The notes: generated by a model not told the origin, from the sequence alone. Shown: positions 1 through 8,542, counted from the stretch's first letter. The stretch: DNA of 64,000 nt from DASWZN01 sp036404435 (GCA_036404435.1 DASWZN010000032.1:186001-250000); one strand, 5' to 3'. Numbers and translations: made by a program.

Positions 1-157
1 TCAGGACGAAACGTGACGGTTCGTCGGCCTGCTGGATGACGTCGAACCGCAAGATGCCCGGTTCCAGCACGCTATTGCGCGCGTTCTCGGCCGTGGCCGT
101 CCTGAAGGCCTCGACGAACTCCGGCTTGACGTGTGCGTGTACGTGGACAATCAGCAC
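1..157 (-). CDS. Antibiotic biosynthesis monooxygenase (ABM) domain protein, YgiN/LsrG type, 3' end cut by window edge
   Basis: The first 52 codons are visible, read leftward from a GTG at 155-157, and the gene runs off the left edge. The peptide begins MLIVHVHAHVKPEFVEAF and continues with NARNSVLEPGILRFDVIQQ and DEPSRFVL. This is the usual first half of small (about 95-105 residue) ABM-fold proteins such as putative quinol monooxygenases and LsrG-like enzymes. These are cofactor-free dimeric ferredoxin-like proteins that oxidise or isomerise small quinol or diketone substrates in the cytoplasm. There is no convincing Shine-Dalgarno sequence in front of the GTG, so the start rests on alignment of the N-terminus with family members as remembered. 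The substrate cannot be inferred. It lies 41 bp downstream of the GIY-YIG-like gene on the same strand. Confidence 0.75.
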   Translation of the reverse strand, partial: MLIVHVHAHVKPEFVEAFRTATAENARNSVLEPGILRFDVIQQADEPSRFVL

Positions 158-198
158 GTCGGCTCGATGATGACGCAGGCGCGATGCAACGGAATCGA

Positions 199-645
199 TC
201 AGGCTCCCCAGCTAAGCTGATCAATCACATTCTCGACGCGGGCGCGCCGAAAGTACCTAAACTCGTTGGTAGCCTTCATCCTCTTCCCTTGCAGGTTGTA
301 TTTCGGTACCTCACCGAACTTGCCGCGGAAACACAACAGCAAAGCTCGCTCGAGCTCCCTCCACGTTTCGACGTGCTTACGGGGCCTGCACGTGAGGACC
401 TTCGCGTGAACCCTACGGACGCCATGCAGGCGGAGAATTTTGTCCGCTTTGAGCGCTAGGCTCTGGGCAATCCGTTCGGCTCCCTTCTCTGTGGTCCCGA
501 CGTACGCGATCTTCGATGTTCCCTTCTTGTACTTAAGTCGCTTGTCCGCAACCAGGACGTACACGAGCTTGTTCTTCCCAATCGTTACGCGAGTCGCCTG
601 GAATGCCTCATCACGCTTAAGCGATATTGTTAGCTTTCGGAGCAT
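199..645 (-). CDS. Small GIY-YIG-like nuclease-fold protein, function unknown
   Basis: This is a 148-residue protein. The N-terminal half has the order expected for a GIY-YIG endonuclease core: LVYVLVA (about residues 27-33, in place of GIY), then IAYVGTT (about 46-52, in place of YIG), an arginine shortly after (GAERIAQ), and later an E..N pair in FGEVPKYNLQGKR (near 111-121). The match is by eye and the canonical G-I-Y is degenerate, so activity is uncertain. The start is well supported: GGGAGGAAG lies just upstream of the ATG at 643-645. Base composition is visibly more AT-rich and lysine codons more frequent than in neighbouring genes, which hints at transfer. No restriction or homing partner lies next to it. 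Confidence 0.6.
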   Translation of the reverse strand: MLRKLTISLKRDEAFQATRVTIGKNKLVYVLVADKRLKYKKGTSKIAYVGTTEKGAERIAQSLALKADKILRLHGVRRVHAKVLTCRPRKHVETWRELERALLLCFRGKFGEVPKYNLQGKRMKATNEFRYFRRARVENVIDQLSWGA

Positions 646-665
646 ATTCTTCCTCCCTCGGGACG

Positions 666-695
666 AGCTTAATAGAGCCGATTTACCTCTTTCAA
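666..695 (-). promoter_or_regulatory. Candidate sigma-70 promoter for the GIY-YIG-like gene
   Basis: Read leftward there is TTGAAA (complement of 690-695), an 18-base spacer, and TAAGCT (complement of 666-671), 20 bases before the start codon. The -35 is good and the -10 is weak. Confidence 0.35.
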
Positions 696-730
696 GGTTG
701 GTTCTCCGTTTTTGGTTGGTTCTCCGTTTT
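696..730. repeat. Perfect 18-bp tandem duplication (two copies)
   Basis: GGTTGGTTCTCCGTTTT occurs at 696-712 and again at 714-730, with one extra T between the copies. It abuts the candidate promoter of the GIY-YIG-like gene and lies between that gene and the 3' end of the peptidase gene. Confidence 0.75.
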
Positions 731-760
731 CAACTCGCCACGGAAGACGTTAGACGGCGC

Positions 761-2578
761 CTACCACCCCACCGGCTTCCCCCGATTCTGCTCGTCCAGC
801 CACTTCTGCAACGGCGCGAAGTAATCCCGGATCGCCGTGGCGTCCATCTCGCGCTGGCCCGTGAGGGCCTCCAGCGCGTCCGGCCACGGCCGGCTCTGCC
901 CCATCTCGAGCATCGCCGCGAAGCGCCGGCCGGCCTCCGCGTTCTGATACACCGAGCAGCGGTTGAGCGGGCTCTTGCAGCCCGCAATCTGTGCCAGCGC
1001 GCGGTGGAACTGGAACTGGAGAATGTCCGCCAGGAAGTAACGCGCGTAGGGAACGTTGGCCGCGACGTGATACTTGGCGGCGGGATCGAAATCCGCTTCG
1101 CTGCGCGCGACCGGCGCGTCGATGCCCTGGTATTTCCGGCGCAGCTCCCACCACGTCTGGTTGTACTTCTCCGGCGGAATCTGGCCCGAGAACACCTTCC
1201 AGCGCCACTGGTCGATCATCAGCCCGAAAGGCAGGAAGGCGATTTTCTCGAGCGCCTTCTGCATGAGCAGGCCGATGTCCTTGGACGGATCGGGCGCCTC
1301 CTTGAGCAGGCCCAGCTTCACCAGGTACTCGGGCGTGACCGAGAGCGCGATGGTGTCGCCGATGGCCTCGTGGAAGCCGTCGTTGGCGCTGTCGCGGAAC
1401 AGGAAGGGCTGCCGGTCATACGCGCGCTGGTAGAAGTTGTGGCCCAGCTCGTGGTGAACGGTGACGAAATCCTCGGCCGTGATGTCGATGCACATCTTGA
1501 GCCGCACGTCCTCCACGTAATCGATGTCCCAGGCGCTGGCGTGGCAGACCACCTCGCGGTCGCGCGGCTTGACGAACAGCGACCGCTCCCAGAACGTCTG
1601 GGGAAGTGGCGCGAATCCCAGCGAGGTGAAGAACCCCTCGCCGTAGCGGACCATCTGCAGAGGATCGGTCTTGCGATCTTTCAGAATCTGGGTGAGGTCG
1701 TAGCCGGGATCGGCATCCTTGGGCGCCACCAGCGGGTAGATGTTGTTCCACTCCTGTCCCCACATGTTGCCGAGCAGGTGCGCCGGAATGGGCCCGCTGG
1801 CGGGAACGATGTCGCCGTACTTCTCGCGCAGCCGGCTCCGCACGTAAGCGTGCAGCGAGACGTAGAGCGGCCGCACCTGCTCCCACAGCCGATCCAGCTC
1901 CTGGGCGAACGCGTCGGGCGGCATGTCGTATTTCGAGCGCCACATGGCGCCCATATCGGCGAAGCCCAGCTCGCTCGCGCCCTTGTTGCCGAGCTCGACG
2001 TAGCGGGCGAACTCCTGGCGCATCGGCGGCGAGATGCTGTGCCAGCCGCGCCAGACATCGAGGAGTTGGTTGGGGTCGCGGCTGGTGGCCATGATGCGCG
2101 TGATGTCTTCGAGGTCGAGGCACTTCGACTGGTCGCCTCCCGGGCAGTACTTACCCCGGCCGTAAGTGCCCTCCATCGAAGTGACGATGCGAGTCAGCTC
2201 GGAGGCCTCGTTCGGGTCGGCTGGCGTCGCCAGCGTCAGCGCCACCTTGAGCAGCTTGAATTTGCGGGCCAGTTCCGGCGGAAGCTGCAGCTTGTCGAAG
2301 CGCGTCGCGCGCTTGGTCAGATCCACCGTCGCGGCGATGGCGCGCTCATCCTCGCGCGCGGCCACCAGCTCGGTGTCTTCCGTGATGAAGTTGGATTTGA
2401 TCCAATCCGCGCGGCCGGCGAAGGTCCCCAGGTCGAGCAGTGTCCCCTCGGCCTGGTCCATGAACGCCTGCGCCTCGGCGACGGTTGGCGGTTTCCCGGG
2501 CCCGGCGGCGACCGCGGCGGCCGCCGAGCAGGCAAGCAATGCTGGAACCAGTAGACCCACTTTCAGGTGGTAACGCAT
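761..2578 (-). CDS. M2 family metallopeptidase (ACE-like peptidyl-dipeptidase), exported
   Basis: This is a 605-residue zinc dipeptidyl carboxypeptidase related to angiotensin-converting enzyme. A signal peptide is evident: positively charged MRYHLK, a hydrophobic stretch, and AAAAVAAG near residue 25. The zinc site is complete. HELGH gives H376, E377 and H380, and the third ligand E404 lies in DGFHEAIGD, 24 residues after H380 as in ACE. Length matches single-domain bacterial M2 enzymes. It is expected to act in the periplasm or outside, removing C-terminal dipeptides from peptides. It stands alone, divergent from the gene at 2650. The start ATG is the one giving the signal peptide. Identification is firm; physiological substrates are unknown. 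Confidence 0.95.
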   Translation of the reverse strand: MRYHLKVGLLVPALLACSAAAAVAAGPGKPPTVAEAQAFMDQAEGTLLDLGTFAGRADWIKSNFITEDTELVAAREDERAIAATVDLTKRATRFDKLQLPPELARKFKLLKVALTLATPADPNEASELTRIVTSMEGTYGRGKYCPGGDQSKCLDLEDITRIMATSRDPNQLLDVWRGWHSISPPMRQEFARYVELGNKGASELGFADMGAMWRSKYDMPPDAFAQELDRLWEQVRPLYVSLHAYVRSRLREKYGDIVPASGPIPAHLLGNMWGQEWNNIYPLVAPKDADPGYDLTQILKDRKTDPLQMVRYGEGFFTSLGFAPLPQTFWERSLFVKPRDREVVCHASAWDIDYVEDVRLKMCIDITAEDFVTVHHELGHNFYQRAYDRQPFLFRDSANDGFHEAIGDTIALSVTPEYLVKLGLLKEAPDPSKDIGLLMQKALEKIAFLPFGLMIDQWRWKVFSGQIPPEKYNQTWWELRRKYQGIDAPVARSEADFDPAAKYHVAANVPYARYFLADILQFQFHRALAQIAGCKSPLNRCSVYQNAEAGRRFAAMLEMGQSRPWPDALEALTGQREMDATAIRDYFAPLQKWLDEQNRGKPVGW

Positions 2579-2649
2579 AACCTCTAGATTATGCCTGGAA
2601 GCGCGGTGAGTGGGAACCGCGGTTCGGAGATTCGTAGTCTAATGAGACA

Positions 2650-3768
2650 ATGTGCGATTCGGACCCGGTCGCTGCAGTGGCACTTGAAGGCCTGCCGGAC
2701 ACCGGGTCGTTCGGGAGCCCTGAAGAGCTCGCCAATAGCTGGCTGCTTCATTCGGGCATCCAACTGACGGCCCCGCCCGAAGCCGGAGCTGTCGGCGGCT
2801 GGATAGACCCCAGCGGTACGATACCGCACTGCTACGGCGAGGTCACGGGCTATTTCCTCTCCTATTTGCGATTTCTGCAGTCCGCCTCCACCCCCGGAGA
2901 CGGATTGCCGCAGCGGATGCGATCGGCGTTTCAGTGGCTGCTGCTGCGCTGGGTGGATGCGGAGGTCCCATTGACCCGTCGCTATCTGGGTGGGCAGCAG
3001 TGGAAAGACTGGCGCAACAGCTTTCTCTTTTCGTTCGATCTGGCGATGATGCTCCGGGGCGCGTACAGCGCCTCCCCGTGTGTCGGCGCGGCGCTGGCGG
3101 GGCCAGTGGTGTGCGGCTTGGTATCACGATTGCGGACCTTCGTTGACGGAGACGGAACGCTGCAGTGCGCGCGCCAGGTGCGGGACGGGCCCCGGCCAGA
3201 GCGTTGGTCCCTGAACCCCGGCCCATATCAAACCAAGGCCGCGGCGGCGATTCTGGGCGTGCCCTCCGGGATTCTGCCGGGATGGCTCCAGCGCGCCGCC
3301 CAGACGACTTGGGAGCGCTGGTTTCCCTTTCAACCGAGCGCCTCCCTGGGTGAGGACGAGCTACATCCCTCGCTCTACCACGTCGAGGGGTTGCTGATGA
3401 GGTTCGGAACCACCGGGGACCGGGAGCTTCAGCGGCGCGCCTCCGCTGCCTATCACGTTCTTTGTTCGTCGGCCGCGCTGCAGAAATGCCAGCGGTCCGA
3501 TTGCATCGCGCAGGCCCTCCGCGCCGGCTGCCTCTTGAGGAACCTCGGCAGCCTGGATAGCTCGGGCGAAGCTTGCCTGGAAGAGTTAGCCGCGCGCCTG
3601 GCCTCGTTTCGAGGGCCGGACGGGGGCGTCTACTTTGAGCGGTCCGCCGACGGACGCCTGCGGCACGCCAACGCCTGGTGCTCGATGTTCGCCGCTCAGG
3701 CGTGGTGGGCGCGGCGCCACTCGCTTGATTCATCGGCCGCTGACGCTCTCCTGCAGTTCCTGGTGTAA
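2650..3768 (+). CDS. Conserved hypothetical protein, probable alpha/alpha toroid enzyme
   Basis: This is a 372-residue protein with no signal peptide or membrane segments. It is rich in amphipathic helices with repeated aromatic and Gly/Trp-rich turns: GGWIDPSGTIPHCYGEVTGY around residue 57, then WKDWRNSFLFSFD near 119, LYHVEGLLMRFG near 240 and YFERSADGRLRHANAW near 330. This pattern resembles the (alpha/alpha)6 toroids of sugar epimerases, uronyl hydrolases and terpene-cyclase-like proteins, but I cannot place it in a named family. It ends 3 bases before the ATG of the GT2-GT4 fusion, so the two are almost certainly co-transcribed and coupled. A role in making or trimming the same glycan is inferred from that context only. 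Confidence 0.75.
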   Translation: MCDSDPVAAVALEGLPDTGSFGSPEELANSWLLHSGIQLTAPPEAGAVGGWIDPSGTIPHCYGEVTGYFLSYLRFLQSASTPGDGLPQRMRSAFQWLLLRWVDAEVPLTRRYLGGQQWKDWRNSFLFSFDLAMMLRGAYSASPCVGAALAGPVVCGLVSRLRTFVDGDGTLQCARQVRDGPRPERWSLNPGPYQTKAAAAILGVPSGILPGWLQRAAQTTWERWFPFQPSASLGEDELHPSLYHVEGLLMRFGTTGDRELQRRASAAYHVLCSSAALQKCQRSDCIAQALRAGCLLRNLGSLDSSGEACLEELAARLASFRGPDGGVYFERSADGRLRHANAWCSMFAAQAWWARRHSLDSSAADALLQFLV

Positions 3769-3771
3769 GCC

Positions 3772-5979
3772 ATGAGCGGTGAACGCTGGCTGGCCCGCAT
3801 TCGATTCCTCCCGCTTCTCGCCGCGCTTCATCTGGCCAGGGCGCTGGAGAAAGTCGCGCGGCGCTTCACGAGGGCGCGAGGAGAAGTGGGGCCGTGGCGG
3901 CCCGGCATCTCGGTCATCATCCCCGAGCGGGCCTCGCCTGCGATGCTGCGGGACTGTCTGACGAGCGCCGCGGCCGCGGCGGACCGGCTGGGAGAGCCCG
4001 CCGAGATCATTGTCGTCGTCAACGGCGCTCCTCTGGCGGACTACGCGGAACTGCGCGCCGACTTCCCAAAGGTCATCTGGGTTCATCACGCCGAGCCTCT
4101 CGGCTTTGCCACCGCCGTCTCCCTCGGCTTGAAGCGGGCGCGCTTTGGCGGAGTGTATCTGCTGAACAGCGACATGATGCTCGACCCCGAATCCTTGGCG
4201 GAAGCAGCCAAATGGCGGGCGGATCGCGTCTTCGCGATCGCTTCGCAGATCTTCTTCGCGGACCCTGCCCGCAGGCGCGAAGAGACGGGCTGGACCGGCT
4301 TCCGGATCGAGGGCCCGGATGTGGCGATCTTCGACGTGCTTCCCGAGGACGAGCAGACGGTTCGGGGCGGCTTGTATGCGGGCGGAGGCGCATCGCTGTT
4401 CCGGCGGGAGCTGCTCGCGCGCCGAGTGGCTTCCGATCCTTACGATCCTTTCTATTGGGAAGACGTCGAGTGGGGCGTTCGAGCCTGGTGGGAAGGCTAC
4501 GAAGTGCTTTTCTGCCCCCAGTCCAAAGCCGTTCATCTGCACCGCGCCACCGTGTCCCGCTTTTATCGGCCCGAAGAGATTGACCGCATCTTTCGGCGGA
4601 ACGGGCTGCTGTTCGAATTGCGTCACGACCTCACGCGAACCCCGCCGCAAAAGGCCATTAGGCGAATTCGGGAAGGCTGCTTGGAAACGCAGCGGGAGGT
4701 GTCGCGGCCCAGCGTAGCCGTGTCGGTCTTCTTCTCGCTCCTGGCGAAATCTAGGGCGCCCTACTCGGATATCCCCCTGCGTCTCTGCCTGCGAAAGTTC
4801 TACCTGCGGCCGCCCGAGCCGGCGGCAAACCGCTCGCGTCTGCTCGTTGTGACGCCGTATCACATTCAGCCCCCCGAGCACGGCGGAGCGCGCCGGATCG
4901 TAAGCCTGCTCGAACATCTCGGCCGCCATTTCGAAATCCATCTCCTGAGCGACGAAGAAGAGAGGTATTGCTCCTCGAAGCTTGCGAGGTTCCGGGGTTG
5001 TGTCTGGTCGGTTCACTTGGCCAGCAGACGCTTGGATCCCAAAACCGGGTCCCAAGACCGGATCTCGCGCATCCGCACTCACTCGCACCGCCGGCTCCAG
5101 CGGGAGACGCAACGCTTGATCGCCGCGTACCGGCCCAACATCGTTCAAGTCGAATACGCCGAGCTGGCCGCGCTAGCGGACGGAACGGCCTCCCGGGCGC
5201 CATGGTTCCTGACGCTGCACGATGTTTTACTCAGCGAGCGAGGGGACTCGCCCGAGGACGCATTTGAGCTGGCTCACATGCAGCCATACGCCGGGATACT
5301 CACCTGTTGCGCGGAGGACGCCGCGCTGCTGCGGCGCCCGAACGTCCACGTCGTGCCGAATGGAGTTGAATGGAGCGGCCGGTCGTACACCCCTTCCCGC
5401 GGGCGGACTTCGCTTCTATTCATCGGACCCTTCCGGTACGCACCCAACCTTGCCGCGATGCTCGAGTTTGCGGCCACCGTTTTTCCCGCCCTGCGCGGAA
5501 TGATTCCGGAGCTGTGCCTGGACGTTCTGGGTGGTCCCGATGCCGGCCTCCACGCCGAGAGGCACGCCTGCCTTCGCCAACCGGGCATCCGGGTCCACGG
5601 GCACACGGATGACGTGTACTCCTGGCTGCAAGGCTGCGCTCTCACGATCAATCCACTTCGGGGAAATCGCGGATCCGCCGTCAAGCTGGCCGAATCGGTT
5701 GCCGCCGGGCGAGTCTGCGTCTCGACGCGCGAGGGCGCCCGCGGCTTCCTGGATGCCGGGATCCCGGCCTTGGTTGTGGCCGAAGACGTCCTCGGCTCTG
5801 TCCAGCCGATCCGGGATCTGCTCGCGGACGAGGACAAACGCCTGCTGCTGGAAGCCCCGCCGCCGTGGCTCTCCGAACGGCTCGGTTGGGGCCGCTCCGC
5901 CGCGTTGCAGGAGGCCTTGTACCGCCAGGCTCTCTCTCGGTCAGGCGCAAACACCGATCCGTTCGAGCCCGACGCCTAA
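3772..5979 (+). CDS. Bifunctional glycosyltransferase: N-terminal GT2 fused to C-terminal GT4
   Basis: The protein has 735 residues. Residues about 45-270 form a GT2 (GT-A) domain of the rhamnosyltransferase type: GISVIIPE at the start, EIIVVVNG, an LLNSDMML metal-binding region, and FYWEDVEWGVRAWWEGYEV followed by AVHLHRATVSRFY. Residues about 355-735 form a GT-B domain of family 4: LLVVTPYHIQPPEHGGARR at its start, HVVPNGVEW in the middle, and the nucleotide-sugar region KLAESVAAGRVCVSTREGA near residue 650. Two consecutive sugar additions by one polypeptide are therefore likely, at the cytoplasmic face. Its 3' end overlaps the convergent radical SAM gene by 39 bp. Fusions of this order are known in surface polysaccharide clusters; donor and acceptor are unknown. 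Confidence 0.93.
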   Translation: MSGERWLARIRFLPLLAALHLARALEKVARRFTRARGEVGPWRPGISVIIPERASPAMLRDCLTSAAAAADRLGEPAEIIVVVNGAPLADYAELRADFPKVIWVHHAEPLGFATAVSLGLKRARFGGVYLLNSDMMLDPESLAEAAKWRADRVFAIASQIFFADPARRREETGWTGFRIEGPDVAIFDVLPEDEQTVRGGLYAGGGASLFRRELLARRVASDPYDPFYWEDVEWGVRAWWEGYEVLFCPQSKAVHLHRATVSRFYRPEEIDRIFRRNGLLFELRHDLTRTPPQKAIRRIREGCLETQREVSRPSVAVSVFFSLLAKSRAPYSDIPLRLCLRKFYLRPPEPAANRSRLLVVTPYHIQPPEHGGARRIVSLLEHLGRHFEIHLLSDEEERYCSSKLARFRGCVWSVHLASRRLDPKTGSQDRISRIRTHSHRRLQRETQRLIAAYRPNIVQVEYAELAALADGTASRAPWFLTLHDVLLSERGDSPEDAFELAHMQPYAGILTCCAEDAALLRRPNVHVVPNGVEWSGRSYTPSRGRTSLLFIGPFRYAPNLAAMLEFAATVFPALRGMIPELCLDVLGGPDAGLHAERHACLRQPGIRVHGHTDDVYSWLQGCALTINPLRGNRGSAVKLAESVAAGRVCVSTREGARGFLDAGIPALVVAEDVLGSVQPIRDLLADEDKRLLLEAPPPWLSERLGWGRSAALQEALYRQALSRSGANTDPFEPDA

Positions 5980-7392
5980 ATCCCGCGAGTCGCCGCTCGA
6001 ACCGTGCAAGGACGGGCGGTGCGTATGGGCGACCGAAAAACTCAGCCAGACGTTCTCTAACGGTTCCGGCAATCGCAGCGTAGTGTCGAAACTCATGAAC
6101 TCTCGAGTCTCGTTCCGGATCTCGCCGATGGGCACGCGGTTGCAGGACACCGTGACCGAATTCATCCGCCCTTCCGGGCCGCGCGGAAGGATCCCCGCAA
6201 TCCTCACGCGGGTTCCGCCATGTGGATTGCTAAGCGCGAGCAAAGCCTGCTTCCTGCTCCAGAGAATGCCTTGCCCTTCATGGGCATGCCACCCCCGGAG
6301 CAGTTGTGGACTGATTCCGTCTGCAACGACGATCGACGAACTCCATTTTTCCGGCACGTAAGCGAACTTCCAGACACACATCCGGCATCCCGCGACCGTG
6401 CCTGCCGCATACCTCCGCCGAAACTCGCGGTACGCGTCTCCGTGCCAGATCTCCCCCAACGACTGCTGGTGCAGGTTGCCCAACGGAACCTCATCGTGAA
6501 CCTCGCAAACGACCACCGCGCCGCTGGCGAGAACGTGAACGGTCTCGAACGGCGACTGATCGCAGGAGTAGATGCGCGCATGCGCCGGCAAAGGCGGGGC
6601 ATAGTACGCGGGCGTGTGACTCAAGCGCGGATTCGGGTCGAGGTCCGGATTCAGAACGTTCACCGCGAAGCCGGGAAAAGCGGCCTGGACGCCTCCGACC
6701 GTGCGCCGGAGCGCCTCTTTGAATTCATCTGTGAGCCGATTCGACGAGAGCTCCCGCGAAAAGTCGTGCGGAACCAGGTGCCTGCCGATGATGGGATGAA
6801 CGGAGATCTCGGCGATTCCCAGTTGATGCGCGTACTCGGCCACCGGCTGAAGTTGATCCAGATTCTCGTTCATCGCGACGAAACAGAAGTCCAGCCGAGG
6901 CTTCTTGGCGCCACGTCTCGATCGGAGCTCCAGGAATTCGTCAATGCGCCGCTTCAGAAGATCCAGAGAGCCGAATCGATAGATCCGGTCGTACTGCCGC
7001 GAGTCCATCGTGTGCAGGGAGACCGCCAGCCGATCCAGACCGCTTTCCACGATGCCTTCGAGCACCGGCCGGGAGACGGTCGAGAACGCCGTTACCAGTT
7101 CCGTCGATGCCCCGGTCCCGGCCGCCAGACGGATCGCTTCCAGGAGCCGTGGATAATGAATCGACTCGCCCGAGTAGTTCAGGCCGATGAAGTCCGGCGA
7201 CTGCAGCTCGCCAATCAGCCGCTTGTAGACGTCGAAGTCCAGGTGCGTACCCGCTCCAAAGCGGACCCGGCGCGTGCAGAAGACACAATCGAAGGGGCAC
7301 TTCGAAGTGAGTTCGATCCAGAGCGTCTGGGGCGTGGCCGTCGTGATTTGGTCCGGATCGATCGCAAATGTGGCGGCCGCTCCGGGATTCAC
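5941..7392 (-). CDS. Radical SAM protein with SPASM-like segment and extra C-terminal beta-rich module
   Basis: I start this gene at the GTG at 7390-7392. It is preceded by GAGGG at suitable distance and overlaps the stop of the aldo/keto reductase by 4 bp (GTGA); the open frame further upstream only shadows that reductase. The resulting 483-residue protein has the radical SAM cluster motif CPFDCVFC at C32, C36 and C39, then FIGLNYSGESIHYPRL and the usual (beta/alpha) partial barrel. A shortened SPASM/twitch region follows: YSCDQSPFETVHV, VVVCEVHDEVPLGNL and VAGCRMCVWKF. The last 130 or so residues add a beta-rich module ending RDLGVGLERIGV, a pattern seen beside glycan enzymes. It probably modifies a peptide or sugar by radical chemistry; the substrate is unknown. 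Confidence 0.9.
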   Translation of the reverse strand: MNPGAAATFAIDPDQITTATPQTLWIELTSKCPFDCVFCTRRVRFGAGTHLDFDVYKRLIGELQSPDFIGLNYSGESIHYPRLLEAIRLAAGTGASTELVTAFSTVSRPVLEGIVESGLDRLAVSLHTMDSRQYDRIYRFGSLDLLKRRIDEFLELRSRRGAKKPRLDFCFVAMNENLDQLQPVAEYAHQLGIAEISVHPIIGRHLVPHDFSRELSSNRLTDEFKEALRRTVGGVQAAFPGFAVNVLNPDLDPNPRLSHTPAYYAPPLPAHARIYSCDQSPFETVHVLASGAVVVCEVHDEVPLGNLHQQSLGEIWHGDAYREFRRRYAAGTVAGCRMCVWKFAYVPEKWSSSIVVADGISPQLLRGWHAHEGQGILWSRKQALLALSNPHGGTRVRIAGILPRGPEGRMNSVTVSCNRVPIGEIRNETREFMSFDTTLRLPEPLENVWLSFSVAHTHRPSLHGSSGDSRDLGVGLERIGVCA

Positions 7393-8426
7393 CTGCCACC
7401 CTCGTGCCCCAGCACCGGATGCGGCTTGTAGGGCGCTTCCAGTTGCCGGACTTCCTCTTCGTCGAGCTTGATCTGCAGCGAAGCGACCGCATCTTCCACG
7501 TGAGACACTTGGGTCGCTCCTACGACCGGAGCCGTTACGCCGGGGCGGCTCGATAGCCATGCGAGGGCGATCTGCGCTGGCGGCGCCGAACGTTTCCGCG
7601 CCACCTCGGCCACGCGGTCCGCGACTTCGAAATCCTGTTCCTGATAGTAGAGCCGCCGCGTGTACTCGTCGGTCTGAGCGCGGAGCGTCTCCACCCCCCG
7701 GGGGCCCTTCCATTTGCCCGCGAGCAAACCCCGCGCCAGCGGGCTCCATGGCAATACCGCGATTCCCTCGTGACGGCAGAGCGGCAGCATCTCGCGCTCT
7801 TCTTCGCGATAAATCAGGTTGTAATGATTCTGCATCGAGACAAACCGCGCCCATCCGCGGGTCTCGGAAATATGCAGGGCGCGTGAGAACTCCCAGGCAA
7901 ACATGCTCGAGGCGCCCAGATAGAGCACTTTCCCCGAGCGGACCAGATCGTTCAGCGCTTCGAGAGTTTCTTCGACGGGCGCCTCGTAATCCCAGCGGTG
8001 GATCTGGTAGAGATCGATGTACTCTGTCTTGAGCCGCCGCAGCGAAGCGTGCAGCGCGTCCATGATGTGCTTGCGGGACAAGCCGCGATCGTTGGGTCCG
8101 CTGCCCATGGGGCCGTTCACCTTGGTCGCAATGACTACCTGATCCCGCTTAGCGAGGTCCTTCAGCGCACGGCCGAGGATCTCCTCGCTCACGCCGGTGG
8201 AATACACGTCGGCGGTGTCGAAGAAGTTGATCCCCAGTTCGAGCGCCCGCCGGATGATGGGAGCGCTCTTTTCCTCCGGCAGCGTCCAGGCCTGCCATTG
8301 CTGGCTGCCGAACGACATCGTGCCCAGACAGATACTGGAGACCTTCAGGCCGCTGCGTCCGAGATTGACGTACGTCATGTTTTTGGTGTCGGGCACCGCC
8401 CGTGACTTACGGAAGAATCCCTTCAT
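7389..8426 (-). CDS. Aldo/keto reductase
   Basis: This is a 345-residue NAD(P)H-dependent oxidoreductase of the AKR superfamily. Visible landmarks are LGRSGLKVSSICLGTMSFG at the N-terminus, GINFFDTADVYSTG with catalytic Asp and Tyr, the catalytic Lys in VIATKVNG, the catalytic His in YQIHRWDYE, and PWSPLARGLLAGK late in the barrel. Sequence similarity of most AKRs begins at the internal ATG at 8376-8378 (MTYVNLG), so the first 16 residues may not be translated; neither start has a clear ribosome site. It is coupled by a 4-bp overlap to the radical SAM gene downstream, suggesting a shared pathway. A palindrome ATTCGGATCGCCGAAT (8425-8440) overlaps the upstream start codon and could be an operator. 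Confidence 0.93.
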   Translation of the reverse strand: MKGFFRKSRAVPDTKNMTYVNLGRSGLKVSSICLGTMSFGSQQWQAWTLPEEKSAPIIRRALELGINFFDTADVYSTGVSEEILGRALKDLAKRDQVVIATKVNGPMGSGPNDRGLSRKHIMDALHASLRRLKTEYIDLYQIHRWDYEAPVEETLEALNDLVRSGKVLYLGASSMFAWEFSRALHISETRGWARFVSMQNHYNLIYREEEREMLPLCRHEGIAVLPWSPLARGLLAGKWKGPRGVETLRAQTDEYTRRLYYQEQDFEVADRVAEVARKRSAPPAQIALAWLSSRPGVTAPVVGATQVSHVEDAVASLQIKLDEEEVRQLEAPYKPHPVLGHEGGR

Positions 8427-8497
8427 TCGGATCGCCGAATCGAGTACATCTTAACACTGCGCTTGCGGTGAGGCAGAGCGTTCGCCTATTGTAGCTC

Positions 8498-8541
8498 CGT
8501 GATAACGTCCCCTTTTGGCCTTGATAAAAGTGTCCCACCAT
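8498..8541. mobile_element. Possible decayed insertion-sequence end at the RND gene breakpoint
   Basis: The stretch GTGATAACGTCCCC followed by TTTTGGCC, GATAAAAG and TGTCCCACC is unlike its coding surroundings. It ends exactly where homology to an RND pump begins. Such C/T-rich TGTCCC-type ends are common at termini of IS21-like elements, but no transposase is present and I cannot verify the match. Confidence 0.25.
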
Positions 8542-8542
8542 C

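Noticed and set aside
440..2554. Long plus-strand open frame (704 codons) opposite the M2 peptidase gene
   Set aside because: It is the antisense shadow of a convincing metallopeptidase with signal peptide and complete zinc site; the shadow protein is arginine/leucine-rich with no domain.
7393..7854. N-terminal extension of the radical SAM frame up to 7854
   Set aside because: This part overlaps the aldo/keto reductase in another frame and has no conserved features; a GTG with ribosome site at 7392 gives a normal radical SAM start.
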